A model generated the notes under the pieces. The model had not been told where the DNA came from. It ran no database searches and was given only the letters and a program-made list of their open reading frames with translations. Positions 33,555 through 42,323 of a stretch of 64,000 nucleotides of DNA are shown here, piece after piece. The position numbers were made by a program, and so were the translations under genes. Each line of letters begins with the position of its first letter. The stretch's first letter is position 1. The DNA lies in contig NZ_BSTT01000022.1 in the NCBI RefSeq assembly GCF_030269685.1, positions 1 to 64,000 on the forward strand. Direction: 5' to 3'. Origin of the DNA: Actinomycetospora sp. NBRC 106378. GTDB lineage: Bacteria; Actinomycetota; Actinomycetes; Mycobacteriales; Pseudonocardiaceae.

Positions 33555-34285
33555 CGCGCCGCGAGCTGACCGCGGCAGATGCTGGTGTTCGCGTCCACGC
33601 CGACCTGGTAGCTGCGTGCCTTGCGCAGGTGCAGCGGCAGGGCGTCCACGCCGACGGTGCGACCGGTCGGGTCCACCACCAGCGGGTCGGTGTCGTCGGA
33701 CGGGATCCCCAGTTCCCGACGACGGGCGCGGAGACGACGGAGGTCGTCGGTCGACGGGGTCTCGCCGAGCGTCATCGCCGCGACCTGCTCCGGCGTCGCG
33801 CCCTCCCGCATCAGTGGGCGGACGACGAGGTCGGTGCCGGCCATGAGGGCCCGCTCGGTGAAGGTGCGGCGCAGCTCGTCGAGTTCCGCCACGGCCTCGC
33901 CGACCTCGGTGCCCGCCATGGAGGAGACGAAGCCCGCCCGGGCGGCCACGCCCTGGTTGATCGCGTCGGAGGCGAAGTGGTCGATGAGGACCACGTCGGC
34001 CCGCGACACCCCGGCGGCGGCCGAGACCACGTCGTGGGCGTCCGCCACCATGAGGAAGGCGAAGTTCGGGGCACAGAAGTAGGTGGGCAGGCGCAGCTCC
34101 ACGTGCGCGACACCGTCGTCCGAGACGTCGACCGCGGCGACGAAGTCCAACGAGACCACGTCGGTGTCGAGCTCGGGGTCGCGCACCGCGCGCAGCGCCT
34201 CCCACACCCGGGCCGTCGTCCCCGTGGCGGCCGCGGCGGCGTCCGCGTTGGAGCCGAGGACCCGGGTGTCGGAGAGCACCGTCAT
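33542..34285 (-). CDS. DUF59/MIP18-type iron-sulfur assembly protein, extended
   Basis: 247 aa. The N-terminal 110 residues are a DUF59 domain (WEALRAVRDPELDTDVVSLDFV), a fold used in Fe-S cluster assembly and Phe-acid degradation. The usual T-x-x-x-C loop appears as LPTYFCAPNF. The C-terminal half is an additional helical region with no recognised domain. Its start overlaps the amidohydrolase stop (ATGA). In propane-type monooxygenase operons a DUF59 protein accompanies the amidohydrolase and alcohol dehydrogenase and is thought to help mature the metal centre. It is the last gene of this operon and faces repeat copy D. Confidence 0.82.
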   Translation of the reverse strand: MTVLSDTRVLGSNADAAAAATGTTARVWEALRAVRDPELDTDVVSLDFVAAVDVSDDGVAHVELRLPTYFCAPNFAFLMVADAHDVVSAAAGVSRADVVLIDHFASDAINQGVAARAGFVSSMAGTEVGEAVAELDELRRTFTERALMAGTDLVVRPLMREGATPEQVAAMTLGETPSTDDLRRLRARRRELGIPSDDTDPLVVDPTGRTVGVDALPLHLRKARSYQVGVDANTSICRGQLAARYGV

Positions 34286-35340
34286 GCCTGGGCCACCTCC
34301 CGGTTGACCAGCTCCGCGTCGTCCTGCGCGGCCGGCGAGCCGTCCTTCAGCTGCAGCTCCTCGGGCACCGGGATGTCGTAGAGCCGCGCGGCGTTGAGGC
34401 CGAGGATCTTCTTCTTGCCCTCGACGCCCAGGCGCGGGTAGTCGTCGTAGTCGTGGCCCTCGGGGTAGTCCCAGTCCACGAGGCCCTCGACCTGCCACTT
34501 GGGCTCCCAGATGGCGTAGTCGGAGCCGAAGGTCATCTTGTCCTCGCCGACCCAGAACAGCAGCTCGCCCATCACCTTGGCGAAGAAGCGCGGGCGGGCG
34601 TGCATGAGGCCGCCGAGCACGACCGAGAGGCCGGCGTAGACGTTGGGCTCCTGCGTCGCCATGAAGCAGAAGTCCTCGATCCGGGGCAGACCGACGTGCT
34701 CGACGATGAAGTTGAGGCCCTGGAACGTGGTGGCGGCCTTGTCGACGTCGGAGACGTCGAAGGCGTCCTTGTCCAGCGGCCAGATCGTCGGGCCCTTGTG
34801 GATGTGGATGTTCCGGATGCCGAGCTCCTGCGCCCGCTCCAGGAACTTGTAGCACTCGGGGTCGGAGAGCTTGAAGCCGCGCGAGTCGCCGTTCCACTCC
34901 GCGGTGTAGAGCTTCGCGCCGAGCGGCTTCCACTCCTCGACGTTGCGCTCGAACTCGCGCATCCCGGCCTCGCCGTCACGCGGGTCGAAGCGCGTGTTCA
35001 GGCGGAACTTGTCGGGGTGGCTGCGCAGCAGCTGGCCGTTGCGCTCGGTGGTGTTGAAGCCCTCGGTGTACCACTCCTTGAGGTACGTCGGCTGCGCGAT
35101 CGCGACGTCGACGTGGCCGTCCTCGAAGAGGTCCTTCATGAGGTCGGCCTCGGAGTACTTCTGGAAGTGCTCGATCGACCAGTGGGTCTCGGCCGGGCCG
35201 AGCGACTGGTAGGCGTGGAAGCACTCGATCCAGCCCTTGGCGTACTGCTCCGCGCCGGGCACCCAGTTCTCCGGCGACGCGTCCCAGTAGTGCATGTGGG
35301 AGTCGACGACGAAGTACTTCTCGCCATCCTTCTCGTACAT
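34282..35340 (-). CDS. Amidohydrolase-family (TIM-barrel) protein
   Basis: 352 aa, preceded by a perfect AGGAGG at 6 bases. The metal-site H-x-H is VDSHMHYWD at residues 13-16. The barrel continues through NIHIHKGPT and IVEHVGLP (His ligand) to the conserved Asp in TFGSDYAIWEP. This is the amidohydrolase-2 group (gamma-resorcylate decarboxylase/ACMSD-like). Close relatives occur directly downstream of soluble diiron monooxygenases such as propane monooxygenase, where they are needed but of unclear role. It is coupled to the DUF59 gene by overlap; the intergenic 35357-35377 upstream forms a hairpin. Confidence 0.87.
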   Translation of the reverse strand: MYEKDGEKYFVVDSHMHYWDASPENWVPGAEQYAKGWIECFHAYQSLGPAETHWSIEHFQKYSEADLMKDLFEDGHVDVAIAQPTYLKEWYTEGFNTTERNGQLLRSHPDKFRLNTRFDPRDGEAGMREFERNVEEWKPLGAKLYTAEWNGDSRGFKLSDPECYKFLERAQELGIRNIHIHKGPTIWPLDKDAFDVSDVDKAATTFQGLNFIVEHVGLPRIEDFCFMATQEPNVYAGLSVVLGGLMHARPRFFAKVMGELLFWVGEDKMTFGSDYAIWEPKWQVEGLVDWDYPEGHDYDDYPRLGVEGKKKILGLNAARLYDIPVPEELQLKDGSPAAQDDAELVNREVAQA

Positions 35341-35356
35341 GGGAATTCCTCCTCGT

Positions 35357-35377
35357 GGCGTGGCCGAGGGCCACGCC
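35357..35377 (-). other. Intergenic hairpin between dehydrogenase and amidohydrolase genes
   Basis: GGCGTGGC/GCCACGCC arms with a 5-nt loop, 17 bases upstream of the amidohydrolase start. It could attenuate or process the operon mRNA. Confidence 0.35.
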
Positions 35378-35405
35378 GTGGTGGTGGTGGAGAGAGCGAA
35401 GAGAT

Positions 35406-36434
35406 CTAGGGCACGAGGATCGCCCGGCCGCGGACCCGGCCGGCGTCGAGGTCGTGCAGGGCGTCGAGCGCCTGGTCGAGGCGGTACTGCACGGTGTGCA
35501 GGGTGACCTTCCCGGCCTGCGCGAGGACCATCAGTTCCGCGAGGTCGTTGTAGGTCCCGACGATGTTGCCGATGACGTTCTTCTCGCCGGCGACGAAGTC
35601 GAGGGTGGGGGCGGTGAACTGGCCGCCGTAGCCGAGGACGAAGCAGTAGCCGGCGGGGCCGGTCATGGCCCAGGCGTCGAGTTCGGCGCCCTGCTCGGCG
35701 ACGAAGTCGAACACGACGGTGGCGCCGCCGCCGGTGAGGTCCTGGACCGCCTGCACGTGGTTGCCGTCGGCCACGACGGTCTCGTCCGCGCCGATGGTCT
35801 TCGCGAGCTCGAGGGCGGCCGGGTTCTTGTCGACGACGATGATCTTCGTGGCGGTGAGGGCCGCGAGGGACTGGATGCCGATGTGGCCGAGTCCGCCCGC
35901 GCCCTGCACCACGGCGGTCGTGCCCGGGTAGAGGTAGGGCACCGCCTTGCGCACGGCGTGGTAGGCGGTGATGCCGGCGTCGGCCAGGGCCGCGACGTCC
36001 GCCGGGTTGGTCGACGGGTCGAGCTTCACGCAGGCCCGGGCGGTGGTGCGCAGGTACTCGGCCATCCCGCCGTCGTTGTTCGACAGCCCCGGGAAGAAGG
36101 CGTCGCCCGTGCACTGCATGTCGCGACCGGCCCGGCAGGCGAGGCACAGCCCGCACGAGGGCTGCGGGTGCAGGATCACGGTGTCGCCCACGGCCACGTT
36201 CGTCACCGCGTCGCCCACCTCGGCGACCCAGCCCGCGTTCTCGTGCCCGATGACGTAGGGCAGTTCCGGGTTCTGGATGTCCTTCCAGTCCCCGTTGACG
36301 ATGTGGAGGTCCGTGCGGCAGACGCCGGCGCCGCCGATCTTGACGATGACGTCGAGCGGGCCCTGGAGCTTGGGCTCGGCGATGTCGTCGAGAGTCGGGT
36401 CCTGCTGGTACTGGTGCACCCGCACGGCCTTCAC
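35406..36434 (-). CDS. Zinc-dependent NAD(P) alcohol dehydrogenase
   Basis: 342 aa from the GTG at 36434, with GGAGG at 8 bases. Medium-chain dehydrogenase: catalytic zinc residues Cys and His in GVCRTDLHIV and GHENAG, structural zinc Cys cluster CGLCLACRAGRDMQC, and Rossmann motif GAGGLGHIG. Sequence style matches the Adh of propane/2-propanol or phenylacetone pathways that oxidises secondary alcohols. It leads a minus-strand operon with an amidohydrolase and a DUF59 gene. A perfect palindrome at 36484-36500 lies 50 bases upstream and may be the operator. The substrate is not determined by sequence. Confidence 0.88.
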   Translation of the reverse strand: MKAVRVHQYQQDPTLDDIAEPKLQGPLDVIVKIGGAGVCRTDLHIVNGDWKDIQNPELPYVIGHENAGWVAEVGDAVTNVAVGDTVILHPQPSCGLCLACRAGRDMQCTGDAFFPGLSNNDGGMAEYLRTTARACVKLDPSTNPADVAALADAGITAYHAVRKAVPYLYPGTTAVVQGAGGLGHIGIQSLAALTATKIIVVDKNPAALELAKTIGADETVVADGNHVQAVQDLTGGGATVVFDFVAEQGAELDAWAMTGPAGYCFVLGYGGQFTAPTLDFVAGEKNVIGNIVGTYNDLAELMVLAQAGKVTLHTVQYRLDQALDALHDLDAGRVRGRAILVP

Positions 36435-36483
36435 GGCAGAGTCCTCCAAGCAACGGTGGTGGGAGGCGCGCCCGGCGTCGAAA

Positions 36484-36500
36484 CCCACACCCGGTGTGGG
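36484..36500. promoter_or_regulatory. Perfect palindrome upstream of the alcohol dehydrogenase operon
   Basis: CCCACACC-C-GGTGTGGG, 8-bp arms with one central base, 50 bases before the GTG. The spacing fits a repressor or activator site. Confidence 0.45.
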
Positions 36501-36639
36501 CTCCGTCGCTCCTCGCGCAGCGGTGTCCATCACACGATGCGTTTCGGTTGTGTGCAAGCCCGGGGATTCCACCGACAGCAAAAACAGACGAATCGGACAG
36601 GTGTGGATGGGTCGTGGCGCCGCCGGGTAGGCCGTCGCC

Positions 36640-37338
36640 ATGCGCGTCGTGATCGCCGGAGGCCACGGGAAGATCGCCCTGCTGCTCGCCGAGCAGCTCA
36701 CCGAGCGGGGTGACACGCCGGTCGCCCTGATCCGCAATCCCGACCACGCCGACGAGGTCCGGGCCGCCGGGGCGGAGCCGGTGCAGGTCGACCTCGAGTC
36801 CGCCACGCCCGACGACCTCGCGAAGGAGCTCACGGGCGCCGACGCGGTGGTCTTCGCCGCCGGGGCGGGCCCGGACAGCGGTGCCGAGCGCAAGCGGTCG
36901 GTCGACCGGGACGCGGCCCTGCTGCTCGCCGATGCCGCGGCGCGGGCGGGGGTGCGGCGCTACCTGCAGGTCTCCGCGATGGGGGCCGCGAACCCGCCGT
37001 CGGAGTCCGAGGACGACTCGGTCTGGGGCGTCTACCTGCGCGCCAAGTCCGAGGCGGAGCAGGGCGTCCGCGATCGGTCCGACCTCGACGCGACCATCCT
37101 GCGGCCGGGCATCCTCACCGACGAGCCGGCGACCGGACGGGTGCGGCTGGCCGAGGAGCCCGTGGGCCACGAGGAGGTCACCCGCGCCGACGTGGCGGCC
37201 ACGCTCATCGCCCTGCTCGACGCACCGGCGACGATCGGCCGCACGCTCGAGCTCGTCAACGGCACGGAGCCGCTCGGCACCGCCGTCGACGACCTCGGCG
37301 GCCGGACCGGACCGTCGGTCCACGGCGACGGTCGCTAG
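36640..37338 (+). CDS. NAD(P)-binding atypical short-chain dehydrogenase (NmrA/HSCARG-like)
   Basis: 232 aa. Rossmann motif is AGGHGKIALLLAEQL at residues 7-15, with further blocks ADAVVFAAGAG and RYLQVSAMGA. The active-site Tyr-x3-Lys appears as YLRAKSEAE. Members are sugar- or quinone-related reductases or redox sensors; function is unknown here. It is divergent from the dehydrogenase operon and overlaps the convergent gene by 4 bp. Confidence 0.82.
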   Translation: MRVVIAGGHGKIALLLAEQLTERGDTPVALIRNPDHADEVRAAGAEPVQVDLESATPDDLAKELTGADAVVFAAGAGPDSGAERKRSVDRDAALLLADAAARAGVRRYLQVSAMGAANPPSESEDDSVWGVYLRAKSEAEQGVRDRSDLDATILRPGILTDEPATGRVRLAEEPVGHEEVTRADVAATLIALLDAPATIGRTLELVNGTEPLGTAVDDLGGRTGPSVHGDGR

Positions 37339-38231
37339 CCCGCCGCGATCAGCCCCTGCGCGGACAGCCACCGCCGCGCCACGTCCCGGGGGTCGCGGCC
37401 GTCGACCTCGACCTCCCGGGTCATCGCCCGCATCGCGGGGCCGTCCAGTCGGGTCGTGACGTCACCGAGGGCGTCGGCGAGCGCCGGGTGGGCGGCGAGC
37501 ACGCCCGCCCGCAGCACCGGGGCGTAGCCGCGAGACCCGGGGGGCCCGTCGTCGAGAACCCGTCGGTCGTCGTCGCGGACGGCCAGGCCGAGGGCCGGGA
37601 TACGGCCCGAGGAACCGGGGACCAGCCCGGCGGGGCACCGGCCGGTGGCGACGTCCGCGAGCACGGCGTTCACGTCCGGCACGACGACGGGTGGGGCCAG
37701 GCGGTAGGCGTCGATGAGCGCGGCCGCGCCGTTCCCCGGCGCCACGCAGAGAGCCCCGCCGAGCGCGGAGATCGGCCCGGGCGTGCGCGCGACGACGACG
37801 TCGGTGTCGGTGAACGCCGTCGGCGGCAGCCAGACGATCCCCCGCGCGGCGTCGGCGGCCCGGATCGTCGCGAGGTCGGGCGCGGGGTCGGCCGGGACGC
37901 CGTCGGGGTCCGGGATGCCGTCCGGGCCGAGCGTGCGCAGTGACGCCCAGCCCGTGTCGACGTCGGTGCGCTCGGCCGGGGCGTGCACGTCGACGCCGCC
38001 GTCCTTGCCGCACTCGTCGGTCGCCTCGCCGGACGCGGCCTGCACGGCGGCGATGGTGATCTGGCAGAGGAGCCGCAGCTCGGTGGTGGGTCCCCCACCG
38101 ACGACGTAGCTCCCGCCCCGCAGGTCGTGGCGGGCGAGCAGCCCGCCGCTCGCGTCGGGGGAGCGCAGCGCGGCGTTGCCGCACCCCGCCGTCAGGAACG
38201 CGAGGAGCGCGAGGACGACGAGGACTCGCAC
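37335..38231 (-). CDS. Degenerate OpuAC-type substrate-binding lipoprotein
   Basis: 298 aa from the GTG at 38231. A lipoprotein signal (LVVLALLAFLTAGCGN) gives Cys17 or so as the lipid-anchored residue. The body aligns with the two neighbouring substrate-binding proteins, but the GSKEFDEQ ligand block reads GGGPTTELRLL, and several aromatic cage positions are missing, so it may have lost the original ligand. It is the last of three tandem paralogues and sits 26 bp downstream of the previous gene. Confidence 0.8.
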   Translation of the reverse strand: MRVLVVLALLAFLTAGCGNAALRSPDASGGLLARHDLRGGSYVVGGGPTTELRLLCQITIAAVQAASGEATDECGKDGGVDVHAPAERTDVDTGWASLRTLGPDGIPDPDGVPADPAPDLATIRAADAARGIVWLPPTAFTDTDVVVARTPGPISALGGALCVAPGNGAAALIDAYRLAPPVVVPDVNAVLADVATGRCPAGLVPGSSGRIPALGLAVRDDDRRVLDDGPPGSRGYAPVLRAGVLAAHPALADALGDVTTRLDGPAMRAMTREVEVDGRDPRDVARRWLSAQGLIAAG

Positions 38232-38257
38232 CCGGGCAGCATCCCAGGCGCGCCCGC

Positions 38258-39214
38258 TCAGCCGATCAGCCCCTGCTCGCGCAGGAAGGTGCGGGCCACG
38301 TCGTCGGGCGAGCGGCGGCCGACGGAGACGCGGGCGTTGAGCTCGCGCATCACCTGGTCGGTGAGCATCGGGGCGAGCCGTTCGCCGATCAACGCCAGGC
38401 GCGGGGCGCGCGTGAGGACGTCGGACCGGACCGTCAGCGCGGCCTGGTAGGGCAGGAAGTAGCCGCGGTCGTCGTCGAGGGTGTTGATGCGCAGGGCGTT
38501 CAGGCGGCCGTCGGTGGCGAAGACCTCCCCGAACACGCACGGCCGGCTCGCGGCGAGGGCGGGATAGATGTCGTCGACGTCGAGGGTGTCCAGCGCGCCG
38601 TCGGGGAACTGGAAGTCGTAGGCGCGCAGCAGCCCGACCAGGCCGTCCTCCCGGCCGGTGAACTCCTGGTCGATGCACAGCGTCGCGTCGGGCGAGCCGC
38701 CGCGGACCAGGCGCGCGAGGTCGGAGATCGACCGGACCCCGAGCCGGTCGGCGTTCGCCGCCGTCACGCCGATCGCGTAGGTGTTGTCGAACGGTGCCGG
38801 GCGCAGCCAGCGCACGCCGTTGGCGGCGTCGGCGACCTGGACCGCCTCGTAGAGCTCCTGCGGATCGGTGAGCTGGGCCTCCTGGCGCAGGTAGGTCCGC
38901 CACGCGGTGCCGGTGTACTCCCAGTACATGTCGATCGAGCCGGCCGTGAGTGCCGACCGGACGTTCTCCGAGCCCTTGGTGTCGCACCGTTCGACGACCG
39001 ACGCGCCCGCGGACTGGAGCAGGGCGATCGTCATGCGGCACAACAGCAGTTGCTCGTCGAACTCCTTGGAGCCGACCACGAAGGTCTGCCCGGTGAGGTC
39101 GACGTCCCGGGCGAAGCTGCCGGGCGGGGTGGCCCGCGGCGCGTCGCCGCCGCAGCCCGACAGGACGGTGGCGGCGAGGAGCGCGACCACCGCGGCCAGC
39201 AGGCGTCGACGCAT
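38258..39214 (-). CDS. OpuAC-type (QAT family) substrate-binding lipoprotein, second copy
   Basis: 318 aa. Lipobox LSGC after a Leu/Ala-rich signal. The mature protein begins with the QAT hallmark VGSKEFDEQLLLCRM, then DMYWEYTGTAWR and the conserved EVFATDGRL and VARTFLREQGLIG end. It is very similar to the copy at 39326. It probably feeds the same membrane complex with a different quaternary-amine-like ligand; this is inferred from the tandem context. A strong hairpin (39271-39315) separates it from the upstream copy. Confidence 0.87.
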   Translation of the reverse strand: MRRRLLAAVVALLAATVLSGCGGDAPRATPPGSFARDVDLTGQTFVVGSKEFDEQLLLCRMTIALLQSAGASVVERCDTKGSENVRSALTAGSIDMYWEYTGTAWRTYLRQEAQLTDPQELYEAVQVADAANGVRWLRPAPFDNTYAIGVTAANADRLGVRSISDLARLVRGGSPDATLCIDQEFTGREDGLVGLLRAYDFQFPDGALDTLDVDDIYPALAASRPCVFGEVFATDGRLNALRINTLDDDRGYFLPYQAALTVRSDVLTRAPRLALIGERLAPMLTDQVMRELNARVSVGRRSPDDVARTFLREQGLIG

Positions 39215-39270
39215 CGGCTCGGTCCTCAGGCTCTCTCGACGACGGGTTCTCGACGGCGGGTGGGCGGACG

Positions 39271-39315
39271 ACGACGGCGGGGAGGCCCGGGGTGACCGGA
39301 CCTCCCCGCCGTCGT
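39271..39315 (-). terminator. Strong hairpin between two substrate-binding protein genes
   Basis: 15-bp perfect arms (ACGACGGCGGGGAGG and complement) around a 15-nt loop, 10 bases after the stop of the copy ending at 39326. It can end the transporter operon or attenuate readthrough into the two downstream paralogues. Confidence 0.7.
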
Positions 39316-39325
39316 GGCGAGCGGA

Positions 39326-40345
39326 CTACGACTGGCCGATGAGGCCCTGCTGCTGCAGCCACTGGCGAGCCACCTGCGTGGGGTCCTGCCCCTGCGAGGA
39401 GATCTGGCCGTTGAGGCTCAGCATGGTGTTGTAGTCGAGGCGCTTCGCGATCTCGTTCGAGACCTGCACGACCCCCGGCGCCCGCGCCACCACGTCACCG
39501 CGGATGGTGTTGGACGCGTTGTAGATCGGGAAGAAGTTCTTGTCGTCGGGCAGCGCGACCAGGTTCAGACCCGGGATGCGGCCGTCGGTGGTGAACACCT
39601 CGCCGAACTTGCAGGGGTTGCCGTTGGCGGTCGCCTGGTAGACGACGCCGGTGTCGAGCGTGGTGACGGCCGGCGGCGAGTTGTACGGCTTGGTGACGCC
39701 GTAGCTGCGCAGCAGGTTGGGGAGGCCGTCGTCACGGCCGGCGAACTCGGGCTCCACGCAGAGCGTGGCGTTCGGGTTGTTCGAGTTGATGAAGTTGGCC
39801 CAGTCGCTGGTCGTGCGGATGTTGTTCTGGTCCGCGAAGGCCTTTGTGGTGGCGATCGCGTACGTGTTGTTGAACGGCGTCGGCTCCGTCCAGATGATGT
39901 TGTTCTGCTGCTTGTCGAGGTTGGCCGTCGCCTCGTACTGCTGGCGCGAGTCCTTGATGACCTGCGTCTGCTTGAGGTCGGTGATCCAGCCCGTACCGGT
40001 GTAGGACCAGTACATGTCGATCTGACCGCTGGTCAGCGCGGCGCGGGTGGCCGCGGAGCCCTGGATGCCACAGCGGTTGTTGACCGTGGCCCCGACCGAC
40101 TGCAGCGCGAGGACCTGCGCCTGGCACAGGAACAGCTGCTCGTCGAAGTCCTTGCCGCCCACCGTGAGGGTCTGACCGGACAGGTTGATGCCGCTCTGGG
40201 AGAGGCTGCCGCCGGTGGCGGCCGGAGCGCCGCTGCCCGACAGCCCGCCGCAACCCGCGGCGAGCAGGGCGGTGGCGGCCAGGGTCACGGCGCCGGCCTT
40301 CCACCCACTCAGGCGGCTCGTGCCGCCCCGAAGCTTCCACTGCAC
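39326..40345 (-). CDS. OpuAC-type (QAT family) substrate-binding lipoprotein, operon copy
   Basis: 339 aa from the GTG at 40345, with AGGAG at 9 bases. Lipobox LAAGC near residue 32. The mature domain opens with VGGKDFDEQLFLCQA and includes DMYWSYTGTGW and GEVFTTDGRIPG. QAT-family proteins bind glycine betaine, choline, proline betaine or carnitine through an aromatic cage. It lies directly downstream of the permease (40441-41244), so it is the cognate binding protein of the importer, unlike the two extra copies. Confidence 0.9.
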   Translation of the reverse strand: MQWKLRGGTSRLSGWKAGAVTLAATALLAAGCGGLSGSGAPAATGGSLSQSGINLSGQTLTVGGKDFDEQLFLCQAQVLALQSVGATVNNRCGIQGSAATRAALTSGQIDMYWSYTGTGWITDLKQTQVIKDSRQQYEATANLDKQQNNIIWTEPTPFNNTYAIATTKAFADQNNIRTTSDWANFINSNNPNATLCVEPEFAGRDDGLPNLLRSYGVTKPYNSPPAVTTLDTGVVYQATANGNPCKFGEVFTTDGRIPGLNLVALPDDKNFFPIYNASNTIRGDVVARAPGVVQVSNEIAKRLDYNTMLSLNGQISSQGQDPTQVARQWLQQQGLIGQS

Positions 40346-40440
40346 TGGACGTGTCTCCTTCACTCGATGACTGATCGTTTCCTGCGACGGACGTCCCGGA
40401 CGACTCCCTCGACCTCGCCCGGGACCGTGCTGACCGGTCG

Positions 40441-41244
40441 TTATCCCGACCGGGCGACGATGGCTCGCTCGGCGACGCCCGCGAGCCAGTCGATGAGGAG
40501 GGCGAGCGCGGCGATGATCGCGCCACTGACGAACAGCAGGTTGATGCGGTTGAGCCGCAGGGCCTGCTGGACGAGTTCGCCCAGACCGCCGGCACCGATG
40601 TAGGTGGCCAGGGTGGCCGTGCCGACGTTGAGGACGAGAGCCACCCGGAGACCGGCCACGATGACCGGCACGGCGAGGGGGATCTCGACGCGGAAGAGGG
40701 TCTGGCGGGCGGACATCCCCATGCCGCGGGCCGCCTCGATGAGCGCCTGGTCGACCTGCTGGAGGCCGACCACGGTGTTCCGCAGCACGGGGAGGAGCGC
40801 CGCGAGCGTCAGACCGATGACCGCGCTGCGGACGCCGAACTCCCAGAAGCCGAGCAGGAGCAGCACGCCGAACGGCGGCAGCGCCTGGGCGAAGCCACCG
40901 AGCGCGAGCACCGCACCCTGGATCCTCCGCGCGCCCGGACGGCTCAGCACGATGCCGAGCGGCACCGCGATGACCAGGACCAGGACGGTCGAGTAGGCGG
41001 TCAGCAGCAGGTGCTGCCCGAGCTGGCCGAAGACGTTCGCCGGTTCCAGGGCCCGTTCCTCGATCGTGTCGAGGCTCTGGTTGCCGACGTAGACGACCAT
41101 CACGACGAGGATGAGGACGACGATGATCGGCGCGACCAGGAGGTCGTAGTTCGCCCGGATGACGCCGAGGAGCCCGCCCGAGCTCTCCTTGACGCGCTGC
41201 TGGGCCGGGGTGGGGACGCCCGGCTGCAGGTCGACGGCCGTCAT
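40441..41244 (-). CDS. QAT-family ABC transporter permease
   Basis: 267 aa. Five to six membrane helices; the EAA loop reads LIEAARGMGMSARQTLFRVEIPLAVPVIVAG, the contact with the ATPase. An N-terminal cytosolic stretch of 28 residues precedes the first helix. It overlaps the ATPase stop by 4 bp. It pairs with the second permease (42316) to form the channel of a betaine-type importer. Confidence 0.92.
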   Translation of the reverse strand: MTAVDLQPGVPTPAQQRVKESSGGLLGVIRANYDLLVAPIIVVLILVVMVVYVGNQSLDTIEERALEPANVFGQLGQHLLLTAYSTVLVLVIAVPLGIVLSRPGARRIQGAVLALGGFAQALPPFGVLLLLGFWEFGVRSAVIGLTLAALLPVLRNTVVGLQQVDQALIEAARGMGMSARQTLFRVEIPLAVPVIVAGLRVALVLNVGTATLATYIGAGGLGELVQQALRLNRINLLFVSGAIIAALALLIDWLAGVAERAIVARSG

Positions 41245-42323
41245 GCGCCACGCTCGCGCGTCTTGAGGCCCGCGACGAGGTCGTTCCAGTGCAGGACGCC
41301 CTTGGGCAGGCCCTCCTCGTCGACGACCGCGACGAGCGACGCCGAGCCGTCGAGCATGACGTCGACCGCGTCGTAGACCGTCCCCGAGAGCGGGACCGTG
41401 ACGAGGGTCGTGCCGGCGGCGTCGCGGTCGGGCAGGTGGCGCCAGGCCACCGGACGCCCGGAGCCGTCGACCTCGGCGACCGGGGTGCCGTTGCGGTTCC
41501 CGACGGCCTTCTCCTCGGTCTCGATCGGGTGCAGCTCGAGGCGGGAGAGCTCGAGCAGGGACAGGCGCCGGACCGCCGCGCCGCCGCCGACGAAGTCGGA
41601 CACGAAGTCGTCCGCCGGGTGGGTCAGCACCGTGTCGGGGTCGTCGTACTGCGCGAGCCGGCCACCCGTGCCGAACACCGCGATGCGGTCGCCGAGCTTG
41701 ACCGCCTCCTGCAGGTCGTGGGTGACGAAGCAGATGGTCTTGCGGACGGTGCGCTGGATCTCGAGGAACTCGTCCTGCAGCCGGTCGCGGGTGATCGGGT
41801 CGATCGCGCCGAACGGCTCGTCCATGAGCATGACGGGCGGGTCGGCGGCGAGGGCCCGGGCGACCCCGACGCGCTGCTGCTGGCCACCGGAGAGCTGGCG
41901 CGGGTACCGGTCGCGGTAGGTCGAGGGCTCCAGGCCCACCAGGTGCAGGAGCTCGTCGGCCCGCTCCCGGATCTTGTTCTTGTCCCAGCCGAGCATCTTC
42001 GGGACGACGCCGATGTTGTCGGCGATCGAGAAGTGCGGGAAGAGCCCGCCCTGCTGGATGACGTAGCCGATCTTGCGGCGCAGCTGGTCGCCGTTGACGT
42101 CGGTGACGTCGTCGCCGTCCAGGATGATCCGGCCCGAGGTGGGCTCGATGAGCCGGTTCATCATCTTGAGCGTCGTCGTCTTGCCACAGCCCGAGGGGCC
42201 GATGAGCATGACGATCTCGCCGCGCGGGATGTTCATGTCCAGCCGTTCGACGGCCGGGGACGTGGAGCCGGGATAGACCTTCTCGACGGCTTCCAGGACG
42301 ATCATGTTCTCGGACTCAGACAC
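41241..42323 (-). CDS. QAT-family ABC transporter ATP-binding protein with CBS-like domain
   Basis: 360 aa. Walker A GPSGCGKTTT, signature LSGGQQQRVGVARAL, Walker B VMLMDEPFGAID, and H-loop VTHD. The C-terminal 75 residues (VPLSGTVYDAVDVMLDGSASLVAVVDEEG) look like a single CBS motif; OpuA/OpuC ATPases carry tandem CBS that sense ionic strength. Here only one is evident, so osmosensing may be reduced. Overlaps with both neighbours indicate tight coupling. Confidence 0.93.
   Translation of the reverse strand: MSESENMIVLEAVEKVYPGSTSPAVERLDMNIPRGEIVMLIGPSGCGKTTTLKMMNRLIEPTSGRIILDGDDVTDVNGDQLRRKIGYVIQQGGLFPHFSIADNIGVVPKMLGWDKNKIRERADELLHLVGLEPSTYRDRYPRQLSGGQQQRVGVARALAADPPVMLMDEPFGAIDPITRDRLQDEFLEIQRTVRKTICFVTHDLQEAVKLGDRIAVFGTGGRLAQYDDPDTVLTHPADDFVSDFVGGGAAVRRLSLLELSRLELHPIETEEKAVGNRNGTPVAEVDGSGRPVAWRHLPDRDAAGTTLVTVPLSGTVYDAVDVMLDGSASLVAVVDEEGLPKGVLHWNDLVAGLKTRERGA

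Noticed and set aside
40352..40440. GTCCCGG/CCGGGAC pairing between permease and binding-protein genes
   Set aside because: The arms are only 7 bp and the gap is within one operon, so support for a regulatory structure is weak.
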